This document shows positions 34,029 through 44,701 of a stretch of 64,000 bases of DNA, piece by piece. Source of the stretch: Enterobacterales bacterium (lineage in GTDB: Bacteria; Pseudomonadota; Gammaproteobacteria; Enterobacterales; Kangiellaceae); the NCBI GenBank assembly GCA_030949565.1, contig JAUZSK010000079.1, positions 44,735 through 108,734 on the forward strand, in the 5' to 3' direction. The position numbers and the translations under genes are program-made. The notes under the pieces are model-generated. The model was not told where the DNA came from. It searched no databases and saw nothing but the letters and a program-made list of their open reading frames with translations. The number at the start of each line of letters is the position of its first letter. Position 1 is the first letter of the stretch.

Positions 34029-34337
34029 CTAACGTCGCTTTTTTAAAGACGCCAGTTTATCATCCGCTCTTTTTGCTACGCTGGACAAGAGTTTCTGAAA
34101 TTGACCCAACCAACGACGTGCTAGCGGGTATTCTAAGGCAAGGATAGCCAAACCGATAGGGATTAGTACAATGGCCGGGCCGGGTAGGATTATCAATAAC
34201 AGGCCCAACGCAACGACCAAAACACCTGCTAAGGTAATTAATATTTTTTTAGCTGGACGTCCAAGCGGTGTATCCAACGCATTTTTCAGTAATCGCTTAA
34301 CGCCACCAAAAGCCTCTTCGTAACTATTCTTATTCAT
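34029..34337 (-). CDS. small two-TM protein of PGPGW-like family
   Basis: 102 aa; GVLVVALGLLLIILPGPAIVLIPIGLAILALEYPLARRWL. Confidence 0.7.
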   Translation of the reverse strand: MNKNSYEEAFGGVKRLLKNALDTPLGRPAKKILITLAGVLVVALGLLLIILPGPAIVLIPIGLAILALEYPLARRWLGQFQKLLSSVAKRADDKLASLKKRR

Positions 34338-34436
34338 TGAATCGGATCCATTGGTAAATTAACAGCTGATAGATAATCATATCGCTGATAGTAGAATAAA
34401 AACGATGACAAGGGGTGTAGCAAATGTAACAAGGTT

Positions 34437-35516
34437 TTAATTCTGACGGGAAGGTTGATTATCTACATTTCCAACATCCGCTGGAACGGATACGTCCTCC
34501 GGCCCTAGCATAATCGCTATCCAAAGGGTTTTTGGGTTATTTTCCAAAGCTATTTTAATCGCCATGGTCAATGGAACGGATAAGAACATACCGACGGAAC
34601 CGAAGATCCAGCCCCAAAAGATTAAGGACAAAAAGACCACAAAGGTCGAAAGCCCTAGCATTTTTCCCATAAATTTTGGCTCTAGGTAATTGCCAACCAA
34701 TGTATTAGCGAATAAGAAGGTTAAAAAGGTCCACAATACGGCAGAAGGACCAATTTGAACAAACGCTAAGATAATCGGCGGTATTGCAGCGATAATCGAA
34801 CCGATATTGGGAATATAATTGAGTAAAAAGGCCAACATTCCCCATAAAAAAGGATAATCCACACCGATAAATACCAATGAGATTGAAACAATAAAACCGG
34901 TTAGCAAACTAGCCGCAGTTTTAATGGCTAAATAGTGTCTCACCTTATCCAATACCTTGTTGATGTGAATCATTTTATCTTTGCTATCTGAAAATGCTCT
35001 AGCAAATTTGATCGGAAAGCTCGACATTTCTGCAAGTATAAAAATAACACTGAAAAAGATAATAAAGAATTCTTGGAAGATATAATTAACACCACCAACC
35101 ACTCGACTGACTAAAGCCAAACCATATTGGTCGATTAAGGTCGCCAGCTCAAAACTTTTTATGGGTAATCCTTTATCCGCAAACCACTCAAAAATACCGC
35201 CCAGGCTTTGATGCAATTTCTCCGCGTAAACTTCTTTATTTGCACCAAAAGACTGAATGGAGTCACCAACTAAATAGCCAACAAAGCCAAGAAAAGACAG
35301 CACCAAAACAAGCACGATTAAAATCGCTAAGCCCTGCGGCACCTTGCGCTCGCTCAGCCATTTAATGGGTGGAATACAAACAACGGAAATAAATAAAGCC
35401 AATAAAAATTCAGCAATAATTGGCGCCGCGACTTTAAAACCCGCCACCAGAATGACAAATGCAGCGGCAGTCACCATATAAGACGTATTTTGGCTTTTAG
35501 TTCCATCCATGTTCAT
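34437..35516 (-). CDS. AI-2E family transporter
   Basis: YLAIKTAASLLTGFIVSISLVFIGVDYPFLWGMLAFLLNYIPNIGSIIAAIPPIILAF. Confidence 0.92.
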   Translation of the reverse strand: MNMDGTKSQNTSYMVTAAAFVILVAGFKVAAPIIAEFLLALFISVVCIPPIKWLSERKVPQGLAILIVLVLVLSFLGFVGYLVGDSIQSFGANKEVYAEKLHQSLGGIFEWFADKGLPIKSFELATLIDQYGLALVSRVVGGVNYIFQEFFIIFFSVIFILAEMSSFPIKFARAFSDSKDKMIHINKVLDKVRHYLAIKTAASLLTGFIVSISLVFIGVDYPFLWGMLAFLLNYIPNIGSIIAAIPPIILAFVQIGPSAVLWTFLTFLFANTLVGNYLEPKFMGKMLGLSTFVVFLSLIFWGWIFGSVGMFLSVPLTMAIKIALENNPKTLWIAIMLGPEDVSVPADVGNVDNQPSRQN

Positions 35517-35532
35517 AGTACGACCTGTTATA

Positions 35533-36079
35533 TTATTTGCCTAGCATTCGGTTGAGTGTATTGTCTTTGCTTATAAAATGATGTTTTAAGGCGGCTGCAG
35601 CATGTAGTGCAAAAAACAGCGATAAGGATATAGGCGATGACTTCATGTATTTCCTCAAAGGCTTCTCCCAAGTCTTTATTTTTTGCTAAAAAACTCGGGA
35701 TCTCAAACAGCCCATAAACACTGATACCATAACCAAAGTACATCGACATCAGCACACCGCTAATCGGCATAATCAATAATAATAATAAAAGCGTCCATTT
35801 GGCTGCATGACTGATGCCTATTTCGGCTTTGGTCATTCCTTCAATAGGTTTAGGATTTTGTCCACTCAAGGTCCAATACCAACGGAATAAAGCCAGCAAC
35901 AATAAAACAAATCCACTAGCTTTATGCAAGCCTATTATCGAATCTCGGGTTGCCCCCTTGTCCATATCGGCCATAATAAAACCGACCGTGAGTAGCGTGA
36001 CCACCATCAAGACCATCAACCAATGAATAATAATTGTTACCTTGCCATAAGTGCTTTCTGTATTTCTTAGCATGCCCAT
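35533..36079 (-). CDS. cytochrome b561, one apparent frameshift near 35608
   Basis: YGKVTIIIHWLMVLMV...GLHKASGFVLLLLALFRWYW; C-terminal AAAALKHHFISKDNTLNRMLGK recovered by shifting frame at an A-run. Confidence 0.88.
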
Positions 36080-36190
36080 TCTCCTGCTATCAATTAATGA
36101 GATGTTACTAACGGGATTGCATTACCTTTAGCAACTGATATATGTTGTTATTTTACCACCATTCGATGTCATAAGCATGACACCAATCGA

Positions 36191-37547
36191 CTAAAGCAGT
36201 CGATTTAAAATGCTATCTAACTTGGCGCGTTTAACAGACTTAAGCAGTTTGCTGGCTTCTGGCCGGTATTGCTCAATGGTTTCTATTTCTTCGAAATGCT
36301 TAACCTGCGAGCAATGGGAGAGAATATTGCCCAATTCTTGATTAAACTTGTCCGCCAACTGCTGCTGCGGATCTTGAATTAACACGCCATTTTCTATATC
36401 CAGACGCCAAGCTCTTGGGTTGATATTGTGGCCTGTAATTAAATAATTAGACTGATCTGAGCTAATACCCTTTAGATGAAAACTATTGCCAGGGTCAAGC
36501 CATAGATTAATCGACAACAGATCTTGGTCAATAAATTTTTGGTGTTTTTGTACAAATCGACGTAAACTCGTCTCATAAATATAGGGTAATATTCCGATTT
36601 TATTAAATGGCTGATCTTCAGCAATATAAAAATCATTAGCCGTTTTATCGCCCACTAAAATAGTGACTTTTTTTCCTTGCTTTAACTGTTGTCGTACCGC
36701 CTTGTTAACTTTTGCTGGAAAATTAAAATAGGGTGTAAAGATAACCAATTCTTTTTTAGTTTGTTTTATTAATTCGTAAATAGTTTGGTTTAGTCTATTT
36801 TTGCGCCCACCAAACCCTAATAGCGGGGTTAAAAATATACCTCTATTTTCGGAAGCATCTAGCGGATTTTTTATAAAATACTCGGATCGCCTTAGCTTAA
36901 TTTTTAATCGCCGAATAGCACTTTTCAGTTGTTTAATACCTAGTATATTTTGTTTAACCAATGATTTTACCGCATCATTTTTTACAAAAATTATTTTGCA
37001 AAAAAGTGACGAAAGAATGACTAAGCTGTTTACTATGAATTAAATGGTAGCGATCACAACGATACTTTTTATGCTGTTGAAGATACACATTATTTAAACT
37101 CGCACCGCTATAGAGTAAAGTATCGTCAATCACAAAACCTTTTAAATGCAGCACACCGAGAAACTCTTTACTTTTAACCGGCACTCCCAAAATATCAATC
37201 GGATGTTGGAACTTATCATTCATTTCTCGATAAAGCCTCACATTGCCAACACTCTTAGCATGCCCCATTAGACCACGTTGCGCTCGTAGGAAATCAACAA
37301 AAACTTTAACATCCAACTTCGGATTATTCTGTTTCGCTTCATAAAGCGCTTGCAAAACTTGTTGACCCGCTTCGTCGTCCTGTAAATAAAGTGCGGTAAT
37401 ATAAATACGCTGCTTAGCATTTTTAATCAAGGATAATAGGTTTTCACGATATTCTGATGCCTTGCTGAGGATCTGAATATCATCAGCATTGATCGCTATT
37501 TTGGGTAACTCAGCAAAAAAATCTTTGGCTTTGGCGCGTAACATCAT
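36191..37547 (-). CDS. pssA: CDP-diacylglycerol-serine O-phosphatidyltransferase (PLD superfamily), one apparent frameshift near 36968
   Basis: VFVDFLRAQRGLMG, GVPVKSKEFLGVLHLKGFVIDDTLLYSGASLNNVYLQQHKKYRCDRYHLI; second HKD-type repeat FHLKGISSDQSNYLITGHNINPRAW. Confidence 0.92.
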
Positions 37548-37549
37548 AG

Positions 37550-38119
37550 TTAATCAGCCCGCCCCATAAATTTCTTATCTTGAGTATTAATTTTAACTTT
37601 TTCGCCGTTACTAATATATTCTGGCACTTGAATGGTCAAACCGGTGGCAAAACGCGCGGGTTTAGTTCTTGATGCCGCGGATGCACCCTTGATGGAAGGG
37701 TCAGTTTCAGTAATAACCATTTCCACCGACTGAGGTAATTCAAGACCAATGGCTCGACCATCCACTTCTAAAACTTTTAAACCTTGAGTCTCTTCATTAA
37801 TAAACAGCAATTCGTCTTCGATATCTGCCTGTTTGAAGCCATGTTGGCTATAGTCTTCATTGTCCATAAAGATGTAATCATCACCATCAAGATAAGAAAA
37901 ATTAACCTCTCGGCGGTTTAAATCAATGGCGCTCAGCATATCATCGCCTTTAAAACTGTGTTCTACCTTGCTACCACTGCCGATTTCAGCAAACCTTGTT
38001 TTATAAAGGGTTGCTGCGCCTCGGGCACTGGGACTATGCACATCGACATGTTTCACTAACAAGAGCTTTCCATTGTATTCCACTGCAATTCCGCGTTTTA
38101 AATCACTCGCTTTTGGCAT
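37550..38119 (-). CDS. yeiP: elongation factor P-like protein (YeiP/EfpL)
   Basis: [46 protein letters not shown]...[11 protein letters not shown]-type C-terminus. Confidence 0.92.
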   Translation of the reverse strand: MPKASDLKRGIAVEYNGKLLLVKHVDVHSPSARGAATLYKTRFAEIGSGSKVEHSFKGDDMLSAIDLNRREVNFSYLDGDDYIFMDNEDYSQHGFKQADIEDELLFINEETQGLKVLEVDGRAIGLELPQSVEMVITETDPSIKGASAASRTKPARFATGLTIQVPEYISNGEKVKINTQDKKFMGRAD

Positions 38120-38141
38120 TGTTATCTCTATTTAATTGTTA

Positions 38142-38406
38142 TATACCCATTATCAATCAAGATGCAGGTTTCAGCAAGGCTAGAAATTATCCTATTTGAG
38201 GTGAGGAATTTTAGGGCTAGTATTCTAGCGCAAAATTTATCAACAAAGATGAGGGTTGTTTATAGCCTTGCCCTAGGGGTGCTCAGCTAGAAAACTTGCA
38301 CAGCGTTACGGCTCTTGCAAAGGACCAGTCATTCGCTTCGAACCGCGCCTTGTTCAAGTGTCCTAGCTGAACACTGAATCATGCATCTTGATTGATAATG
38401 GGTATA
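38142..38406. mobile_element. MITE-like element with perfect 25-bp terminal inverted repeats
   Basis: TATACCCATTATCAATCAAGATGCA (38142-38166) versus its exact reverse complement at 38382-38406; no transposase ORF inside. Confidence 0.65.
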
Positions 38407-38523
38407 ACAGCAAAAGGGACATTTTGCCCCTACATTAATCTTATTTTAACAAGGCTTTCCACCAGATAACAACCAATGCGGCTTATTAGCCCCCTATGTT
38501 GCTAACATTGTCGAATTTTTGGC

Positions 38524-38568
38524 AAAAAAAACCTGGAAAGAGCCGAAACAAGGCTAATTTCCAGGTTT
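38524..38568 (-). terminator. intrinsic terminator downstream of btuB
   Basis: On minus strand: AAACCTGGAAA...AGCC...GGCT...TTTCCAGGTTTTTTTT. Confidence 0.85.
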
Positions 38569-38614
38569 GTGCCTAATTTAAAGCCATTATTTACTTTAAA
38601 TTAGTGCCTACAAC

Positions 38615-40531
38615 TTAAAAATGACGATAAATGATCGAAAGCATCATTTCTCGCCCCGGTACATTGTAATTAACCACACTAGGGAGGTCATTTTCAGTAA
38701 AATCAGTGATTTTAAACTTTAATTCCGTTTGCTGGTTAAGCTGATAACCAAAACCCAGATTGAGCGTCACTCGGGGTTTCAAATAGACGGGAGTCGCGGG
38801 AAAACTTGAGAAATCATTGTCTCGACGACGACCTGAATAATTAACCTGAGAATAGAAGGAAAAATCACCGAGATCGGCAATCAATTCATAGGAATAATGT
38901 TCCTTCGCCCGTCTTAATAACTGCTCATTCTTTGGCTGACCGCTAAATGCGTCAAGGCTAGTATCGATCGCATCAACATAACTCGCGCTAAATTGATGTC
39001 TTAATTTTCCCTGCCGAAATTGATAAATCGCCTCATAACCTTTTAGGCTTGCCTGATCAATATTGAAAGGTAGAAAAGAAAAATTAACCGGATTAAAAAC
39101 GAATGTAATTAACTGACTCACTTGATTGTCAAAACGAGCGATAGAAAAAGACTGATTTTCCCACACGCCTTTAAGTAAAAACTCAGTATTGTAAGACACT
39201 TCACTTTGTAGTTCGGGATTACTATAATTTGGATAGTAGAGATCATTAAATGTCGGTGCTTTAAAACCTTTGGCTCGGCTAGCGGAAAAATTGTAGTGAT
39301 TTAGAAACTGATAACCAGCGCTTAGGTTAAAGGTATTCTCAGAGCCCACGGTATTGATATCATCCGAACGAATGGATGCTTCTGTTGAAAAATTTCCCCA
39401 TTTAGCCACGCTCGAAATAAATAACGCACTCACATTGCGTTTTTGTTGATCAAAATTGGCAAAACTACCATCAAATTGTAGAATTTGGCTACCCTCGAGA
39501 TCTTCCCAGTATTTTTCAAAACCGCCAGAAAAGCTAATCTCATCACTCAACTGGTAACGCGTTAAAGCATTCAACTGATTTCTCTCAGTAACAAAGGTTG
39601 AACCTTGTTTCAGCGCAGCGCGGCTATCAAAAGAAAAAGATTCATCACGACTTTGTTTAACGCTGAATTCTGAAATCCAATCACCTTCAACAAAATGATA
39701 ACGAATATTTAAAAGGCGGTTATCATATTCATTACTATTAGCGCCCCAAGAATTATCAAATTGATTGTCACCTTGATCAAACTGCAACACCCAATCGAGT
39801 GTGGTGCTATCCGATAAGCTGTAATCACCTCGGATGGCAGCGGAAATACGTTGATAGCCATCCAAATCCGGTTCTGAATCAGGTGTGGTGGCACTTGAAT
39901 CATCAAATACATCAATCCCATCATACTGTTCAAAACTGGCTGTGATGGTATTATTAATACTGTCACTACCAAAAGCCGCGCTGACATTGGTCGCAACAAA
40001 ACCATTTGAGCCAGTTGATGCTTGAATCGAATATTCACCCTGTTTTAAACGTCGGGTAAAAATCTGAATGACACCTCCAATCGCATCACTGCCCCAAAGC
40101 GCCGCCCGCGGTCCCTTCACGATTTCAATTTTTTCTATCTGCGCTACAGGAATGGTTTCAAAGTTTTTATTACCCAGCGTGGCAGAGCCGACGCGTATCC
40201 CATCCACCAGAATTAAGGTGTGATCAGAACTACTACCACGAACAAATAAGGAGGCAGGCTGACCCGCGCCGCCGGTATATACAAAGTCAAAGCCTGAGAC
40301 TTGTGCAAGCAGTTCAGTAATTGACTTGGGTTGAATTCTTTCAATATCTTCGCGGCTGATGATGGTCACCGTGGCTAAGGTATCATTGACATTTTGTTCG
40401 ATACGATTGGCACTCACCTGCAAGATATTATCTTGGTCTTCCTTTGCCAATACAGCATTGGATGTGACGAAACTAAAACAGACAAGAGAAGACGCAATGA
40501 GACCCCGCGTCTGATGGATTTTGTTAAACAT
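38615..40531 (-). CDS. btuB: TonB-dependent vitamin B12 receptor BtuB
   Basis: DTLATVTIISREDIERIQPKSITELLAQVSGFDF...LVDGIRVGSATLG...IEIVKGPRAALWGSDAIGGVIQIFTRR; preceded by a cobalamin riboswitch. Confidence 0.92.
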   Translation of the reverse strand: MFNKIHQTRGLIASSLVCFSFVTSNAVLAKEDQDNILQVSANRIEQNVNDTLATVTIISREDIERIQPKSITELLAQVSGFDFVYTGGAGQPASLFVRGSSSDHTLILVDGIRVGSATLGNKNFETIPVAQIEKIEIVKGPRAALWGSDAIGGVIQIFTRRLKQGEYSIQASTGSNGFVATNVSAAFGSDSINNTITASFEQYDGIDVFDDSSATTPDSEPDLDGYQRISAAIRGDYSLSDSTTLDWVLQFDQGDNQFDNSWGANSNEYDNRLLNIRYHFVEGDWISEFSVKQSRDESFSFDSRAALKQGSTFVTERNQLNALTRYQLSDEISFSGGFEKYWEDLEGSQILQFDGSFANFDQQKRNVSALFISSVAKWGNFSTEASIRSDDINTVGSENTFNLSAGYQFLNHYNFSASRAKGFKAPTFNDLYYPNYSNPELQSEVSYNTEFLLKGVWENQSFSIARFDNQVSQLITFVFNPVNFSFLPFNIDQASLKGYEAIYQFRQGKLRHQFSASYVDAIDTSLDAFSGQPKNEQLLRRAKEHYSYELIADLGDFSFYSQVNYSGRRRDNDFSSFPATPVYLKPRVTLNLGFGYQLNQQTELKFKITDFTENDLPSVVNYNVPGREMMLSIIYRHF

Positions 40532-40646
40532 ACTATTACCCTCAAAACCTAGCCTTTGCTAGGTCATTTATTTTGACGCCCGCCGCGTCGGTTTTATAAT
40601 TAACAAGTCAGGATCGGTTATTTTATTGACCTGTTAGCAAATTGTT

Positions 40647-40774
40647 ATCGAGTCGGTCTCCGGACTTATCTAGAGATGATTTATTAAAATCACAATCTAG
40701 CTTCACCGTTGCGGGGGCAGTGTTGGCATCTCACCAACTTCCCAATTGTCCGATTCTTACTCGGAACACTCGAT
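40647..40774 (-). ncRNA. cobalamin riboswitch (btuB leader)
   Basis: Minus strand contains GTTGGTGAGATGCCAACACTGCCCCCGCAACGGTGA...AAGTCCGGAGACCGACTCGAT; closing stem ATCGAG/CTCGAT at 40647-40652/40769-40774. Confidence 0.9.
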
Positions 40775-40807
40775 AAAAAATCCTTTTAAGTATTGCTCCA
40801 AATTCGT

Positions 40808-41674
40808 TTATTGACGATTAGTCAATGAGTCTCTCGCTTGATCAATGCTTTTACAAAGTTGCCTCAATCCTTCAATCGCTCGCGGTGTAAACCGCTGTAG
40901 CAGGTCACCGTCCAATGAAAATATTTGATCTTTGTTAACTGCCGTTATCTCAGGCCAGGCTGACCACAGCTTTGCTTTATGCGTAAAGTTTTTTGAATTA
41001 TCGGGAATGATAATGACCTCAGGCATCGCCATCACGACTGATTCAAAACTAACTGCGGGATAGGGCGCTTTAGCCTTTTCAAAAATGTTTTTCCCGCCGC
41101 AATCACTGATCAAACTGTTAAGCCAATTATCGCCGCCAATAGTACGCAGCGGTTTATGCCAAAGTTGATAGAAAACTTTTATTTTGCTTTTGTCGCTGTA
41201 GCTATTTTTAATCGTCCGATATTGTTTGGATAGTTTTTTAGCCAAATTTCGAGCAACATTTTGGGTGCCTGTTAACCTTCCGAGAGCTAGAATTTCCTCA
41301 ATCACTTGATTGACGTTTTTCGGATGACTATAAAATAGATTCATTCCTAGCGATTCAATTTTTTCTAAATCGGATGCTTTATTGCCGCCTTTCCAGGCAA
41401 TCACCAGGTCGGGTTTTAACGCCAATATTTTCTCAATTTTTATACCTGAAAAATTCCCAACTCGAGGTATTTTTTTCGCTGCTTGTGGATAGTCTGCATA
41501 TTCTAAAGTAGCCACAATTCGATCACCGACACCCAGTGCAAATAAAATCTCAACCGAATGCGGTGATAAGGCAATAATTCGCTGTGCACTAGGTTCTTTT
41601 GCCGAAACATTAAAACAGTAAACTAAGGCTAAAAATAACAAGCCATAAGGTTTGTTTTTATAGTGAAACATCAC
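40808..41674 (-). CDS. btuF: cobalamin-binding periplasmic protein BtuF
   Basis: AQRIIALSPHSVEILFALGVGDRIVATLEYADYPQAAKKIPRVGNFSGIKIEKILALKPDLVIAWKGGN. Confidence 0.92.
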   Translation of the reverse strand: MMFHYKNKPYGLLFLALVYCFNVSAKEPSAQRIIALSPHSVEILFALGVGDRIVATLEYADYPQAAKKIPRVGNFSGIKIEKILALKPDLVIAWKGGNKASDLEKIESLGMNLFYSHPKNVNQVIEEILALGRLTGTQNVARNLAKKLSKQYRTIKNSYSDKSKIKVFYQLWHKPLRTIGGDNWLNSLISDCGGKNIFEKAKAPYPAVSFESVVMAMPEVIIIPDNSKNFTHKAKLWSAWPEITAVNKDQIFSLDGDLLQRFTPRAIEGLRQLCKSIDQARDSLTNRQ

Positions 41675-42288
41675 CAGTCCACTCCTTTTCGCGCTTTTAT
41701 TCCTGCTCGATAGGCGTGTTTCTCATCTTTAATTTCACTAATGGTATCGGCGATTTGTTTTAAGTCTTTGCCTGCGCCTCTGCCGGTAATCACCACCGTT
41801 TGTTCCGCCGGACGGTTGATAATGGCATGGATAACATCCTCTTTATCCAAATATTTATAACCCAGCATATAGGTCAATTCATCCAATAGCACCACATGAT
41901 AGCGAGCATCAGCTAGGTATTTTTTTGCTTCAGTCCAAACCTCAGTGGCGGCTTTAATATCGCCTTCGCGGTCTTGGGTATCCCAAGTAAAACCGGTTGC
42001 CATTACTGAAAAAGGTACCCCGTGGGAGGCAAGTAAATGACGCTCACCACACTCCCAATCGCCTTTAATAAACTGTGCCACAGCCGCTTTATAACCGTGA
42101 CCAACGCAACGAGTGACCACACCGAAACCAGCCGTAGATTTGCCTTTTCCATTGCCGGTAATGAGTAACACTAAACCGCGTTCTTCGGTTGCTTTAGCGA
42201 TTGATGCATCTACCTTTTGCTTCAGTTTCTGCGATTTTATTTTATGTTTTTTATTTATATCTTTCACTTGTTTCTCCGAAGCCACCAA
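41671..42288 (-). CDS. cobO: cob(I)yrinic acid a,c-diamide adenosyltransferase
   Basis: LLITGNGKGKSTAGFGVVTRCVGHGYKAAVAQFIKG; VLLDELTYMLGYKYLD. Confidence 0.95.
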   Translation of the reverse strand: MVASEKQVKDINKKHKIKSQKLKQKVDASIAKATEERGLVLLITGNGKGKSTAGFGVVTRCVGHGYKAAVAQFIKGDWECGERHLLASHGVPFSVMATGFTWDTQDREGDIKAATEVWTEAKKYLADARYHVVLLDELTYMLGYKYLDKEDVIHAIINRPAEQTVVITGRGAGKDLKQIADTISEIKDEKHAYRAGIKARKGVDW

Positions 42289-42298
42289 GGGCGCGATT

Positions 42299-43351
42299 TT
42301 ATCTTCTTAATCGTTTTGTTTTTAAAATAATAAAGAAAAAGAGACTACCGACAGCTGAAGTCACTATACCGATGGGTAATACCTGTTGCGCCAGTAAACT
42401 CCGCGAGATGAGATCCACCCACAGCATAAATGCAGCACCTAATAACACGCACATTAGTAATAATTTATTAACCTGCGAGCCGACTAGCATTCGACAGATA
42501 TGGGGAATCATTAAACCCACAAACCCAATACCGCCGACTTTAGCTACCAGTACGGCGGTAATTGCGGAGCAAACTAACAGCATCGATAGGCGTAAAGTAT
42601 CCACTGGGATCCCAAGACTGATTGCCGTATCATCACCGGCTTGCAGCGCATTGATCCAATGTCGATAAATAAAGAAAATACAAAAACCAATCAAAATAAC
42701 CAGCGCAGGCAGTGACAAGGCTTGCCAAGTGGCATTGGAGAAACTCCCCATCATCCAAAACAGTAAAGAGGATGCCACTTCTGGGGTCGAAAAATAGAGC
42801 ACTAAGCTAGTAAAAGCTCCGAGCATAAAAGAAACCGCCACACCGGAAAGCACCAGTCGCTCAACCAATAGCATCGAGCGACCAGCTAATATCAGCATAA
42901 GAAATACTGAAAACGCACCGCCGACCAAGGCGCCAAGCGTAATCGACAGACCTGCACTAGCTAAAAAAGCCATCACTAACACCGCACCTAATGAAGCACC
43001 GGAAGATATTCCAAATAAGTAGGGATCGGCAAGCGGATTGCGTGTAATTGCCTGTAAAATCAAGCCACAAATAGATAGCCCAATGCCGGTTAATAGTGCT
43101 AAAAATAATCGTGGTAATCGGATCTGCCAGATGATTTTTTGATACAAGGGCGCCATTTCACATCCCATTGGCGAGCTTGTCGCCCCATCTTGAAGGCTCA
43201 CACAATGACTCAAATAATGAAAAATTTGCGTCATCGATATATCCACATCACCCGCACTCAAGGCAAACAGAAAGCTGAAGATCAAGAAAAACAAGGCTGC
43301 CACAAGTTTCCAATGATAAGGGTTAATCACAGAGACAATAGCGCTACTCAT
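42299..43351 (-). CDS. btuC: vitamin B12 ABC transporter permease BtuC
   Basis: IWQIRLPRLFLALLTGIGLSICGLILQAITRNPLADPYLFGISSGASLGAV...VGGIGFVGLMIPHICRMLVG. Confidence 0.93.
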   Translation of the reverse strand: MSSAIVSVINPYHWKLVAALFFLIFSFLFALSAGDVDISMTQIFHYLSHCVSLQDGATSSPMGCEMAPLYQKIIWQIRLPRLFLALLTGIGLSICGLILQAITRNPLADPYLFGISSGASLGAVLVMAFLASAGLSITLGALVGGAFSVFLMLILAGRSMLLVERLVLSGVAVSFMLGAFTSLVLYFSTPEVASSLLFWMMGSFSNATWQALSLPALVILIGFCIFFIYRHWINALQAGDDTAISLGIPVDTLRLSMLLVCSAITAVLVAKVGGIGFVGLMIPHICRMLVGSQVNKLLLMCVLLGAAFMLWVDLISRSLLAQQVLPIGIVTSAVGSLFFFIILKTKRLRR

Positions 43352-44231
43352 GCGCTTGCTCCTTGGCCGGATGGATAGCCTTTCGATGTGGTGTCGCTTG
43401 AGTTAAGGTGTCCGAGCTATTTAGCTGATCGGGTTGGGGCATTAAATCGTAGCTAATCTGGTGCTGCTGATGAAATGCTGATTCTGACACCTGAGCCTCG
43501 ACTTTAAATACCTGTTTTAAATTGTCTGTGGTTAGCACTTGTTGCGGACTGCCCTGTGCGATCACTTGCCCTTTATCTAATAAAATCAGATGATCACAAT
43601 AGGCGGCCGCTAAATTTAAGTCATGTAAACTAAGGATTACGCTTAAATTCATGTTTTTGATCAGGTGTAAAATTTCAATTTGATGGGCAATATCCAAATG
43701 ATTGGTTGGCTCATCGAGTAGCAGAACTTGTGCACCTTGAACCAAGGCCCTTGCAATAAGCACTCGCTGCTTCTCGCCACCAGAAAGATGATTAAAAATG
43801 GTTTCAGACTTATCTTTGAGCCCAACATCGGTTAAAGCCTGTTTAATCGCGTCAGTATCTTGCACCCTAGAAATAGAAAGTAGTGAGCTTTGTGGGATCA
43901 ATCCCATTGCCACCACTTCATCAACACGAAGCTCAAATTGATAAGAAGGCTCCTGCTGTAAAACCGCAATCTGTTTTGCCAAGTCTCGCCGACTGTAGCT
44001 GTGTATATCCTGCTGATTAAAGTCTAATTGACCACTCGTTGCATTGATCTTGCGATAAAGACAATTGAGCAACGAGGATTTACCCGAACCGTTAGGTCCG
44101 ATAATACCTACAAAACTTTGCTTGGGGATATTAAGGCTAATGTTCTGTAAAATAACCTGTTCATCGACCCGCCAGCATAGCTTGTCAGCGGCAAACAAAG
44201 GAACATTAATTGATTTTGGTGTATATGGCAC
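43344..44231 (-). CDS. btuD: vitamin B12 ABC transporter ATPase BtuD
   Basis: Walker A GPNGSGKSS, signature LSGGEKQRV, Walker B VLLLDEPTNHLD; overlaps btuC; GTG start. Confidence 0.92.
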   Translation of the reverse strand: MPYTPKSINVPLFAADKLCWRVDEQVILQNISLNIPKQSFVGIIGPNGSGKSSLLNCLYRKINATSGQLDFNQQDIHSYSRRDLAKQIAVLQQEPSYQFELRVDEVVAMGLIPQSSLLSISRVQDTDAIKQALTDVGLKDKSETIFNHLSGGEKQRVLIARALVQGAQVLLLDEPTNHLDIAHQIEILHLIKNMNLSVILSLHDLNLAAAYCDHLILLDKGQVIAQGSPQQVLTTDNLKQVFKVEAQVSESAFHQQHQISYDLMPQPDQLNSSDTLTQATPHRKAIHPAKEQAHE

Positions 44232-44278
44232 GATTTAAAGCCCTGACGAGTTACCCGCTCGCAATAGTGAATTTAAAG

Positions 44279-44384
44279 TCGATTAACAAGGTGCTCTGGC
44301 TTATAGATGGGACAACAATCCAATTCTACTTACAGTTGCGGGCACAGCCGTGGATTTTCACCACATTCCCCTGTATTAATCGAT
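44279..44384 (-). ncRNA. cobalamin riboswitch (btuDCRF leader)
   Basis: Minus strand: AGGGGAATGTGGTGAAAATCCACGGCTGTGCCCGCAACTGTAAG...AAGCCAGAGCACC; closing stem TCGATTAA/TTAATCGA. Confidence 0.92.
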
Positions 44385-44581
44385 TGGGATACTAGCATAG
44401 GCCGTTATAGAAACCTAATAATTATATCCAGCGCCAGCAATTATTCCCATGCTGAGCAAAGTAAAAAAATAGACTAGAACGCGAATTCAAGTCAAAAGTG
44501 CAATGGAAGAAACTAATAAAATGGTTGGAAAAAGCGCTCAACATAGTAAAATCGGCTTGCCCCCCATTGTTATGGTATGCT

Positions 44582-44656
44582 TTCCCACGGGGGACCATGG
44601 GAACGAGATAGGGTACTCGCACTAGTGTAAACCTCCTGCGTGGGAATGACGGAGTG
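44582..44656. repeat. REP-like palindromic element
   Basis: TTCCCACGG...CCATGGGAA (44582-44603) followed by CGTGGGAA at 44639-44646; intergenic. Confidence 0.45.
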
Positions 44657-44701
44657 GCTCGGGAATAACTAACTTATTTCTTTTAAGCCCCTTTTAACCA
44701 C

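Noticed and set aside
42201-42668. 155-aa plus-strand ORF antisense to cobO/btuC
   Set aside because: Lies fully opposite clearly recognised btuC and cobO codons; a shadow ORF.
44422-44622. 66-aa ORF upstream of btuD leader
   Set aside because: Overlaps a REP-like palindrome and has low-quality composition; no family support.
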